A stretch of DNA of 64,000 nucleotides from Gordionus sp. m RMFG-2023 (lineage: Eukaryota > Nematomorpha > Gordioida > Chordodea > Parachordodidae): the NCBI RefSeq assembly GCF_954871325.1, contig NC_088775.1, forward strand, positions 72,579,561 through 72,643,560, in the 5' to 3' direction. The notes beneath the pieces were generated by a model. It was not told where the DNA came from, did no database searches, and saw only the letters and a list, made by a program, of their open reading frames with translations. How positions within the stretch are numbered: the stretch's first letter is position 1; every line of letters begins with the position of its first letter. Position numbers and translations under genes: made by a program. Positions 12,778-24,216 of this stretch are shown one piece after another.

Positions 12778-13255
12778 ATGTTTAGCGTCATGATCCTTTC
12801 CAGACCAATAGAGCATCATAATAATAAAATATTATCTCTTACACTTAGATCAGCTGGTTTTCCTACCTCAATGGAGCCTTCTGGCTTATTTTCCGATAGT
12901 AGGCGTCCTGATGGGGTCACACGTATTCCATGGTCTCAAGGAAAGTTTTTAATATGGGATTTTGGACACTAATTCCCCCTCTAATTTTAACAAGAACGCT
13001 CTGAACAGAGTTCAAAATTTTAAGATCAGCAAATACAGCGCTGATTCCTCAAATTACATATTCATACCCATCATTTGCTCCACCTTAACTACATATGGTG
13101 ATTTGGCTAAAAACTTTTTTAAAGACGTTGGCCGCCTAATCAGAAAAAATTCTGGGGAGCCTCGCGATGGTTTTTACTTAAGGCAGAGGATCGCAATAGC
13201 CATTCTTAAGGCTAATTATGTCTGTTTTATTAATTCGATCTCTCCTGATGATTAG
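12778..13255 (+). mobile_element. Retroelement-derived endonuclease-like fossil
   Basis: The segment encodes a domain commonly found downstream of a reverse transcriptase in animal retroelement-type proteins. Recognisable parts are the lead-in AGFPTSMEPSGLFSDSRRP, then PDGVT followed by a hydrophobic stretch with WDF (a PD-(D/E)XK-like nuclease layout), a KISKYSADSSNYIFIP segment, and the closing GEPRDGF/QRIAIAIL region. No reverse transcriptase is adjacent. Only this 3' part remains and it is broken about once. The parent family is unsettled; an RT fragment of possibly the same family lies at 52200-52978. Confidence 0.6.
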
Positions 13256-13479
13256 ATGAAGGAGGTTTTGAATAATTTCTGCTGCTTTCGCTTTTATTTG
13301 TTTCTTTAGTATTATGCCTCAATATTGTCCTTTTGTTCCTATGATTTTTTTTTCTCGTAATTGTTTACTAATTATACTAATTATATATTTTTCAATGATG
13401 ATTTATATAAATGATATACTATAAATATATTTACATAATACTAAATATGTCATAAAATTTTTATTATGTGGATCATTTA

Positions 13480-13541
13480 TATTAAATAACTAATAATATT
13501 TAATAAAATTTATTAAATAACTAATAATATTTATTAAAATT
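13480..13541. repeat. 31-bp tandem duplication
   Basis: Two adjacent copies of a 31-base AT-only-plus-one-C unit (13480-13510 and 13511-13541) differ at one position. It has no apparent function. Confidence 0.85.
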
Positions 13542-14961
13542 TGTAATAAATTTTTATTTAACCAAGATGCGATCATTTTTCTCTAAAAATAAATAAAATT
13601 GATTGATATAAGTGAGACATTATATAATATTAAAATGTTAAAATAAAATACCACAAACCAAAATGCGCTATACAATCTAAATTAGTAATTATAGTTACTA
13701 TTTGTATTTTATTAAAAGTGACTTAGTTATAATTGCAAAATTATATTTAAGGTAAATCTGACTAGTTGCTTTAACAACATTCAGACGCATAGCCAGCGGG
13801 GAGGGACCCCTCCCCCAAGTAGATTTTTTTGGAAAAATATAAAAGGACTTCATGTATTGTGAGTTGTATTATATTACAACTTAAAAGACCAAGAGATAAT
13901 ATCGCCAGGAATTTCTCGAGATTTATGTGCTTGTAGAGGTGAAAGTAAAATTATATGATTTTAAATTCACAAGCCTCGACTTTACCGACAAATAAATCGT
14001 TTCAATATTAACGTGAACTCAATTAAGGATCATTATAAAAAAAAAGTTTTTATTCCACTTTTGAATTTAATTTTGACTCAAATCAATTAACGATTTGTGA
14101 TTTATCAAATGGCTCTATCCAATTTTACAATATCTCATAACTGCCATCTGGGGATATATATATAATCTTGATAATGAAAAATTAAATAAGTTAAATTTTA
14201 TCCAGAGGATATAAATGTATCTGAAGACCAATTAATTTCAGAATTTAAATGGTATGAAAGATATTATTGTAGATAATCCTCAGTGGCATTGAAAATACTT
14301 TTAAATATATTTTATATGTTTCCAAATATATTAAAATTAGTGTATATTTTGGCAATGATACCATTAAGTACAAGCACAAATCAGAGGAGCTTTTCTTCAT
14401 TATAGAGAATAAAAACTTATATCAAAAGTATGACATCTTAAAATTAATTGAATATACTAGTTTTACTCATCGAGATTTAATCCCAACATAAAATAAATTA
14501 TTAAAAAATTGGCGCAATCGCAATGATGATAAAATTTTCATTTATAAATGATATTTTGACTAACTTTTTAAATCATTATAAAATGTTTAATTTTATATTT
14601 TATTGTGATTTACATACCCGATTATATAGCTATAATATCTTTTAACCGTATTATATTCTTTCTTAATATTTTGTGTTTTCCAATATTTAATTATTTGTAT
14701 TCGAAATTATCATATTTTCAAATATGATTTATGATTAGTTCTAATTAGTGCTATAAACGTTACTACAAAAAAAAACGCGTTACCAATACTCGTTACGTCT
14801 AAAAAAAGACGCGTTACCCTTACTCGTTACCATTTTAAAAAGGAACGCGTGTTACTGAATATTCTAAAAAGTAATGGGTTACTCGTTACTTAATATTAAT
14901 ATTATATGCAAAAAAAATATTTATTTTTTGAATACAATATGTAATATAAGTAAAAGTCAAA

Positions 14962-15287
14962 GACATATATAATACCTAGACTGACGATTTATTCATTAAA
15001 ATGCATTATAAGCGTCGTTAAAAGCAAATCAGCTAAACCCTCCATTTTGGTAACACATAGTAATTATTCTCATGTTAAAAACTACTATTAAATTGATAAC
15101 TTGCTTCCTTATTATCTCGATGATCCAGTAATTCTTTAATAAAATTTGCATCAGATATAGGAATAAATTAGGCTCTCGTTTAAATTTTTAATAATGATTA
15201 GTGTAACCAAGATGGCGTCTCCAGCTGATATGCATTGATGTACACTTTTAATTAATGAATCGTCAGTCTAGGTATTATATATATGTC
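14962..15287. mobile_element. MITE nested in the hAT
   Basis: This is a 326-base element with near-perfect terminal inverted repeats of about 27 bases, beginning GACATATATAATACCTAGAC at both ends. It lies in the 3' noncoding part of the 14746-18818 hAT. It has no coding capacity. The target duplication is not clear; a TA dinucleotide next to the inner CCTAGACTGACGAT repeat would suit a Tc1/mariner origin. Confidence 0.75.
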
Positions 15288-15359
15288 ATTGGTAAAAGTA
15301 TACAAAAAGAATATATAATAAGATAAGATCTTTTTATAAAAAAAATTTCATATATATAA

Positions 15360-17110
15360 TTATAATATAAATAAAATGGTGCAAAATAATATATTATATA
15401 TAAGATAAGATACATCTTTTTGTAACAATTTTTCATTTATTTTTAGCAAGAATTGATTTTCAAAATTTTGATCAGACAAACAAGAGCGCTTAGTGCTCAA
15501 CACCGCTTTCGCCGTGCTAAACATATGTTCAATTAGCGTAGAGGATGGGAGAGTTGTATTATATTTAATATATAAAAATTTTAATTCGGAAAATTTATTA
15601 AAAATATTTATAGCATTATCTTTATTTTGAAAAAAGCTTAGTAGATCATCTTCACAAGGATCTTCATTCATTTCCTTAACAAAAAAATTTTATCTTTATC
15701 AGAAAATATTCTGGTATGTGTGTTAGATATGTCTAATTTTTTTTAAGATCTTTTCTCAAATTGTAAATAAGTTCTAGCATTCTTTATTTGATAACCTCTA
15801 AGAGCCAATCCAATTAGCAGGTGAATTATTGCGGATAGTATATATTCATCTTTATAGATGTATTTGATCTATTTAAAATAAAAGATAATCAAAATATAAA
15901 TTGTGAACAATATTTGAACTGTATACCTTTTATCTATGCCTTCCATGATAGAATTAATAAGCGGCTTACAAAACTTGAAATTATTTAAAGCCATTTTTTT
16001 AAGTTTTAATATTATAATAGTTATCATGGGAGTGAGATAACCCAAATGTAATTTTTCTTCCTTCTCTAAAATTGAAAGAGCCATAGCAATTGGTTCTATA
16101 ACCTATAAAATCATATATATTTATCATATTTCCTAATTAATACTAAACCATACAATATTCATCCATGAACGATTTATCGTTATCTAAAAATCTCTGTAAT
16201 TCAGATTTATCACAAGATTCGTCAAATTTTTTGGCAACCTTAATAAGAATATCTATTAATTTCATGGAGTTATAAAAAGTTCCATCTTGTTATAACCGGT
16301 TTAATCAGATATCATCCTATATTTTTCTTAAAAATAGCTGCACAGTTTGAAGATTTCTCATGTTTATTCCACAATAGCTTACACTTAGAAAATGTAATTT
16401 TTAAAATGATTTTAAAATGGACATTGTTACCTGCCTTTTCAATGTCAGCACTTACAATGAGATTTAAAGTGTGTGCTGAATAGGAATGATGCTTTCATTA
16501 GTATTTTGATTTTCAAATAGATGAAATAATGGCAGAGGGACTATTTCATCACCCGATTCCTCTATCTGATCATATACTCTAATAAATTTTTAATAAATAT
16601 ATTATAATTTTTTTTTACTTTAAAGCTTTTATATAATTTCTAGCCTTATCGGTTGGCCACTTTATTTTGTATCTTATTTGCTGTAAAAATTTCAAAGATT
16701 ATTTTTGCTAGATAATCAAATGTATGTTTGTGGTTCAGTTTTACAAGGTAAACAGGCTGAAACCCTCTCAAGAGTGTCTGTATGTAGCCAGTGTACCGTC
16801 ATCCCTAAATAAAAACTTTTTGAAAAGACAATAGTATCAATCAATAAAATATATATTTTATATACCGATGATAAGCTGACCAAGAATCCACAGTTGTACA
16901 GACAATTTTTGGGATACATAATAAATCCACTAATTTCTTTGCCATGTGTCATGTGCTTTGTTAATTTTTAATACGAGGGTAAGCCTAGACATCATTTTTA
17001 GTTGGCTGCAACTTTTTGATAATAAATGCAATGCTTTCTACAATTGAAAATGGTTGTAATTCTTTTATTACAAAATTAAAAGCAAATTCATCAACAGCGG
17101 ATTGTGCTAT
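15360..17110 (-). pseudogene. Broken hAT transposase gene
   Basis: Reading from right to left, the pieces are a segment with FNFVIKELQPFSIVES (about 17030-17105), IPKIVCTTVDSWSAYHR up to an intron at 16805-16865, then GMTVHWLHTDTLERVSACLP (about 16745-16804), a middle segment KLHLGYLTP..LKLKKMALN near 15960-16060, and the C-terminal dimerisation region at 15430-15671 with NEDPCEDDLLSFF, LPSSTLIEHMFSTAKAVLS and SCLSDQNFENQFLLKIN. This order is that of hAT transposases (RNase H-like catalytic core plus C-terminal dimerisation). Several stops and frame changes break it. The 61-base GT-AG intron is also present in the copy at 60311, so it belongs to the transposase. Confidence 0.8.
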
Positions 17111-18888
17111 TTTTATCTTTGATGTAGATTAATTCTGCATCTCAATGAGTGTGATTTAATTGGCTTCTATTTTTTTTATTACTATTCAAATGTTCATTAA
17201 TCTATTTCATTTTTGAGGAATGTACAGTCTATAATTTTTTAATTAAAATATTATTAATTCGTGAATTTTTTATTAAAAATAACTTAACTTTTTCAGTAAT
17301 TGAAGATAAATCTTTTAAAAATTTAATTACATTTTTTAATCCCTCACTAAACTTATTGTCAAGGAAAACATTAAAAATTAAAATTATGATAGATAATTTT
17401 TCAATTTCTTATCTATTTCAGAATTATCATTTAAAAGGAATCAGGAAAAATATCTAGGTTCAGTTCTCTGAAAAAATATTGCTTCATAGTTTTATTCCAT
17501 ATGTATATTTGTTTAAAAATACATATTTTTATTTATTTAAACAACTTTTTTAAAATCACTATTTTATTCTTTAAATTTATTAACGATTTGATTAAACCAA
17601 TAGCAATACTAAAACAAGAAATAGAAGATATCGTTTAAACCCAATATAATAAATCAATACCAATATTTTGTTAATCTTATGTTTTTAATGTTAGTTCCCA
17701 GCACTATACTATAGTATAATTTAATTGTTTTAATTTCAGATTTACCTTTCAAAATATTATGAAAGAATACTTCTTTTAGTGGTTATTTTATAATACCCAT
17801 GATTTAATATTCTATTTAATGACAAGCGGGAAAAATCTTGCCCTGAGAATGTTATAGCTAGTAGTCTGTCTTGTCGTCGGTAGTATGTTAATAATATTTT
17901 AGAAGGTGAATAAAGTCTTTTATTGTCAACTATTGAAATAAAAATTTTATAACCAAATCGAATGAATTTCTCTCTAAATAATTATTGTGTTAAACAGATT
18001 GATTTTTATAATATAAGATCTCTTTTTATATCAAAAGTAAATCAATTATGTAAATATATATCATATAAAACAACGTTTTCTATATCCAATTTACATAATA
18101 TAAAAGTTTAATTTAATATATCACACGATCGCCTTAGACCTTCATTATCTAAAATGAAAAAGTATATTAACACAATAAAAATAAATCGTTACGAATATGT
18201 AACAATTAAAGTATTGTTTAAAATAATTCTATATTAATTTATCTTTTTACCTTCATATTTTTTTTAAGTTTGAACTGCTGGACATTGAGTTAAATATTTG
18301 CTTTGGGAGATAATTTACTTTTACAAAGTGTAGACTTTCTTTATTAGTGTAAAATATGTTTCAAATTGGGGCCATGGTAGGGTTAAATCCTCTTCATCTG
18401 AAGAAGTAAGTACTATGGACATAATTCTTAAAATAAATTATAAAATAGAATAATAATATTATTAACATTTACTTTTAATATTGATTGAATAATAATTAAA
18501 TAAACATTCAACTGAAAATTTAAAAAAGAGTATTAAAAATGAAGGAATGGTGGTTGATATGAATTAAAAACTCGGCTTAAATTATTTATATTAAAAAATA
18601 AATAAAAGTAGTTTTATAGTACAATTAAATATGTTTTTCTTTTTTTAAATATTTTTTAAGAAAAAATTTAAAGTAACGAATAACGTTTTGCCTTATCCTT
18701 ACTCAAAAAAATGAAAAGCGTTACCGTTACTAGTTACCTCAAGAAGAAGGTAACGAATGGCGTTCCTTTTCTTCAAGAAAAGTAACGACGGTAGTAATGA
18801 CGTTACTTTACAGCACTAGTTCTAATAAATTTAAAAATCCTTCCAATATAAAAAAATCCTCTGTAGAATATTCTTGGCTACGATCCTG

Positions 18889-21800
18889 ATAACACTAATT
18901 AAATAAATTTTGATATTATTTTAGAATTTTGGTCATTTTTCATATGATATACGATACGAAATCCACCAAAGGAAATTTGATTATATATTTATTTTTAATT
19001 TGAACTATCCCTGCCTCTTATATTTGTTTAACATAACACAAAAGTATCCTAAATATTCTGTAAGTTTCTTCTACCTTATAATTAGTAAAGTTTGTTTTTA
19101 TCAACAATTAGATATAAAAAATTAAAAGCGTTTGATAAATTGTCTGACAGGATCAAATAACGCTAGACGAGCGCGTGCCTGAAATTATTAGTTTTAATTT
19201 AATTTCTATAAATTTTCTTTAGATAAATTAAATTCTTTAAAAAAATATTTTTCCACATCCGGAAAAAAGTTTTACCGCATCTGAATAAAAAAATCTATTA
19301 AAGAATTTCCCTTTGAAAATGCCTTGGCGAGCGCTCCTTGGTTAAAGGTTATAACTAAGATTGATCATTGTTTTTAAATTATATGATATAAAAAAAATTA
19401 TAGAGTTTGTCATTATTTCCTTTCTGGTTCGTGTCACTTCTCTCGTGGCATTAGTTAGATTTATTTAAAAAATGGTACGATTTATAATCATATTTCATAC
19501 AGTAAATCTAGGTGAGCGCGCCCCACGAAGATTTTTGAATAGGTTTTTTTGCCCTGCGCATAAAATATTTGTATAAAGTTATCTAGCCTTGCTCATAATA
19601 TTTTTAATGTAGGAATTAATATTCAAGTTGTCCGACCGTTCAAAAATATGGACAGAGCTGCATCAACCTCATTATTATATAAAATTATAATACAAGAGAG
19701 TTTTATTCCTAAAATTAAATTTTTTTCCCCGGAAATTGGGTTTTGTTATTTCACTTTTTTAAAAAAATTTTGCTAGATTATCTGTCTAAAAAGTGCAATA
19801 GTTTTAATCAATAATTATTTGGCCTATATTTTGATGAATTATATTTAATATAAACTTTTGCAATATTTTAGCATAGGTTTTTATACTTAAGATACGAAAC
19901 ATTTCGGTTAATGAAGAAATTAATGTCAATTTGTGAAAAATTTTTTAAATATAATATTTTTTAAAATTAATTTTAATTTTTCCATAGCAATCCTTTATTC
20001 AGACTTTAATCCACCACCCTCCTTTCACTATAATTATAAAATTAAACGGGCCTAAAAATATTTAATATTTTTGTTTAATAAAGTTTAATTTTTATATTAA
20101 AATAAATTATCTATCATTATTACATTATAGAGAGAAAAACGAATTCATTCATATAATTGTAAATATTCAAATAAAGTAACCCATGACCGGAAAATTTTTT
20201 TTATACCTTTTTGCTTAATTTTATAAAAATGCCGATAATAATGACACAACGGAATTTCTAAATGCAATAGTAAGTATCGGTAACTGAATATGATTATTAC
20301 AAAATCTTACCTTTTCCAAGCCCATAACTTCTTTGGTTAAATTCTTTGTAAAGGTAAGTTTCAATTTTTTTTAAACAAATATTTTATATTATATTCCGTT
20401 ATTATTTGTTGCTTTTCTTAAAGTAGAGCAAAGGAGATTATCTATATTGTTTTCGCACATTTATTATAGTTCTCAAATTAGAACCTTGCTTATGTTGGAC
20501 CTGTATATATATATTAAATAACACAAAATGTTTTTTTAACTTATTATATTGGGTTTTTTCCGTTCAATTATTTCTTAATTTTAGTAAATGTATCAAATAC
20601 GTGATATAAAACTCCTAGCCCTATAAGTTAAATACATGACAGAAGTTATATATATATATAGTAGAAAGTTACGCTTGGTTCTCTCAAAAAAATAAAAAAA
20701 TCAACAGAAATAATTAAGAGAAAGACCACCCATGGGGGCAGGCCGCAGTTATCTGTGATTGTAAGAGACAAAGTCACTTACTTAAATGTCCATGGAAAAT
20801 AAGAAGATAAAAAAACCCATGCCCGATTAAATAAAAATTTTCATTGTGGAAGGGTTTTGTTGACTATGTTAATTTTATTCTTTTTTAGCATTGTGCGAAA
20901 ACCTAGAACAAAAACATAAAATTAAAAAAATAACATTACAAATATGACCACTTATCAAAAAACTAGTTCTTATATCCACACTTTGAAGATAATAAATAAT
21001 CCATATCTAAAAATTTTATATCCAATCGTTTCGGAAAACTCGAACCTATCTTCAATACTAAGATATACTAAACCATTTTCCTATTTAGATGTTATTATAA
21101 AAATAAAGATCTAGCATCTGTATGGTTTTTTTTCTCACGTAAAGTGTGAAAATTGTAGGGAGTGGGAACAGTAATGCTGACATCACCTCCCTTTAATATA
21201 TGATGGAATGAATATAATGGGGATGGGGAAGTGGGTGGAGGGTGATGATTCTGACACATATTTATTGGGTTATATTCTCTATACAGTTTCAAATAAAATT
21301 GTTTATGATTTGGAAGGATAAATTACTTGGAGCAAAATAAATCCTAAAAATTCAGTAAGGCTTACCAAATTATGATTTGGAGGGAAAAATTAGGCTAACT
21401 TTAATTACCTAATATATAAAAATCGATTTAGAATAAAAATTTTGGATAAAATTGTCTGAAATTCATGGATAATTTAACAAAAATATCCGGTTATGGATTA
21501 CCCATGACAAAAATTCCTTAAAAATCCAAAAATGTATCATATTTTATAGATCAATTTAATATTACAAAATAAATCACCATTTTTCAGGTGGAAGTTGTGG
21601 CTCCTTAGAGACCAACTCTTGAACGAAGTTAGGGCCGAAGGGCCGCCAGATATATGGTAGGGTAGTGGCGTATTTAGATTAGCGCTATAGGCTCCAAAAA
21701 ATTTTTAAACTTATAAATTTGTTATTATAATTAATATGTGATTTAGTTTTCAGATTCCACCATACTAGTAATATGTCAACCTTTCTGCCACCGAGTAAAA

Positions 21801-24216
21801 TTCTCAGTTACATAATATTAATTATTATTTAGCTTAAATCTTTCTAGTTTTGATCATTTATAACATTTACGTAAAATTGCACTGATCTTTAAGTTTTAAA
21901 TTAAATATTTACTTTGCAGTTTCATTTTCTTTTATTATTTTCGATACAGTAGCAATTTAAAAAAAAATTCATTATTGTCATCAACCTTGATACCCTTAAA
22001 ACATTTTTTTTGAAGTTCGTCACAGTTAAACAAAAAATATATATTTATTGAAATTAGAAATAATAATTTAACTTATATTAATATAAAATTTAATAAAAAT
22101 TATCGTATATGTATCATATTTATTAGCTATCTGATTTGTATAAATTAATTTTATAAATTTAAAATATAGGTAAAAAAAAATAAGAGTAAGAAATAGTTCT
22201 TATTTACTTAATTCAATCATCAATGTTTTTATAAACCTTATATTAGTTTAAGAGTTGATTTTTTACCAAAATATTTTTTTAACCCAATTTTATTTTTCAC
22301 ATTATTGACTACACATATTTTTTTGTATAAATTTCATATTATAAATTCTTTCCTATTTGAATTTAATGTTTTTTAATTTTCATAATAATATATAAATCTA
22401 ATAAATTAATTATAATATACAATATATATATTAAAATATAGACGAGAAAGTGAAATATAATTTGATTTAAATAAGAAAAGTTTAACAAAAAAATATTAAT
22501 GCAAATCGATGAAATAAATATGATTCAAGTTTTCTATTTTTTTTGCCATTGAAATCATTTTTTATTTTAGTGATTTGTTCATTAATAAAAATAATTTGAT
22601 CTTGAAAAGAATAAATTAATAAAATATGTTTGTTTACATGAGTTGCATTTGTATGTAGGTAAGGTAATTAATATATTAATAATCAAATTTTGATGTGTAA
22701 AAAATAGGTGTATATTCGTCTAAGGTGACAAGGTTAAAAAAGAACAATTTATAAGCATTGAAAATAAATTTACTCATATACTATAAAATAAAAATGCAAA
22801 TCAAATCTTCAAATAGGACTCAGATAAGATTTTATAGCCTTTTATGGTAAATAAAAATTATATACTTTTTCTCACAAATTTTTACCTATTTAAAGCTTCT
22901 TTTTTTAAAACAATAAAATAATTATACAAAAAATAATTATCTCATTTTGTTGTCGATTAAATTTAATAAAGTTTTTTAATTGTGTTTTAAAGAAAGAGAT
23001 ATGATGTAATTTTGTGAAATGTCACAATAAATATAATAAAACAATACTCATAATCTCTTGTATTTTAATAATTAATTTGTGCAATTAAACTGGAAACTAG
23101 CCAATTTCAATTGTCATTCTTTATTAGTTGTTTTAGTTCGGAAATTTTTTATTCCTTTTTTCTAACTTCATGTAATTCTTCTTAGTTTTATACATCTTAT
23201 ATATTTCTCACATAATAATAAATTAATAAAATCTTAATTAAACTTAAAACACAGGTTTTAAGAGTCTTGTTTATAAATTGTTGAAAGGGAAATTTAATTA
23301 GGATATAAATATAAAGCATAATATTTTTTTTGTCATCTTATTTTATAATTTGATTTTTAAATAATTAAATTATCTAATAATTCTATTCATTTAAAATCGA
23401 TTGGAAAAAGGTATATTTGGTTTCAATTTTTTTAGATATAAATTTATATTCACGGAATTTTAAAATTATCATTTAATATTAATATAAATTAGTATTTAAA
23501 ATTAGATTTTTTATGCTCAAAATTCTTTCGTTTAAGTTATGAAATAATGATATTCAATTCATTATGTAAATATTATAATATGATTAATAATAATTTTATC
23601 TTTATATATTTTAAATTAAATTGCATCACCAAACCATAAAATTATAGATTATCGTAATATTCAATTCATATCAAATATAACATTGACTCAAATATTTTTT
23701 TGTTCTAATTAGATAATCTCCCTATATATATATAATATATTATCCAACAAAAATAAATATACATTAAAAAAAATTACAATGAAAAAAAATAATAATAAAG
23801 TTAAAAAAATTAACATTTTTTAAAAATATAATAATTATGACATAAATGGCCATGGAATGAATCTTTTAAAAAATATATTCTATATTTCGTATCAATTTGA
23901 CCTATACATATTATGTAGCGAGATTTAATTTATTTTTTGTTTTTTCTGACTCAAAATATATAATAGTAATTTTAAATAAAACTAATTTTTAATATCCATG
24001 ATATATAATAAAATTTATTTATGCTTTAGTTTGTATTAATGATAGATTACGTCTATGATGCTATGATAATAAATTTATTATAAAATTTTGAGGACTTATA
24101 GAAGTTGTCTATATTTTTTTATTTATATCTAAAAAATATACATTATAGCGCTTTAAACCTTGATTTTTTATAAAAAAAATTTTCATAAAATTAGTTAATA
24201 TTTATACAGAAATATA
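18889..24216. other. Long AT-rich stretch upstream of the LRR gene
   Basis: About 5.3 kb with no secure gene. An open stretch at 20665-20802 (+) reads RKTTHGGRPQLSVIVRDK and ends in TAA, but the opposite strand is equally open there and no partner exons fit, so it is only a weak exon candidate. At 21665-21700 a TAGTGGCGTATTTAG motif resembles a hAT end without a visible mate. The promoter of the LRR gene is presumably within the last kilobase, but I see no defined element. Confidence 0.5.

Larger units (their letters stand above)
14746..18818 (-). mobile_element. hAT transposon with perfect 8-bp target duplication
   Basis: The ends TAGTGCTATAAACGTTAC and, inverted, TAGTGCTGTAAAGTAACG are flanked by a perfect 8-base direct repeat GTTCTAAT at 14738-14745 and 18819-18826. 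Inside each end lie multiple clustered GTTACC/GTAACG words, in a subterminal array of the kind used by hAT transposases as binding sites. The transposase gene is on the minus strand (about 17110 down to 15360). It is 4073 bases long, including a nested 326-base MITE at 14962-15287. A second copy of the family begins at 60311. Confidence 0.9.
13782..18888 (+). mobile_element. Old hAT element split by a younger hAT
   Basis: The left end CAGACGCATAGCCAGCGGGG and the right end TTCTTGGCTACGATCCTG (18871-18888) are imperfect inverted repeats of the CAGTGGCGTAGCCAGG type. Between 14340 and 14520 a decayed hAT dimerisation region is readable (TNQRSFSSL). The interior is interrupted by the element at 14746-18818. 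The sequence flanking that insertion (14640-14745 and 18819-18850) matches the terminal hAT fragment at 27251-27435 in inverse orientation, confirming that the two sides belong together. Without the insert it is about 1.0 kb. Confidence 0.7.

Noticed and set aside
20228-20360. Two strong GTAAGT donors at 20271 and 20354
   Set aside because: The stretch before the first is closed by a stop without an acceptor between, and the second has no clear acceptor; good donor sequences occur by chance.
20665-20802. Possible C-terminal exon reading GGRPQLSVIVRDK
   Set aside because: Coding-like on the plus strand, but the minus strand is also open with plausible splice sites (CGLPPWVVFLLIISV). No partner exon in the right phase was found, so I kept it out of the gene list.
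21095-21292. Minus-strand 65-residue open frame with a proline run
   Set aside because: Low-complexity translation of a GGGAGTGGG-type tract, with no homology or splice signals.
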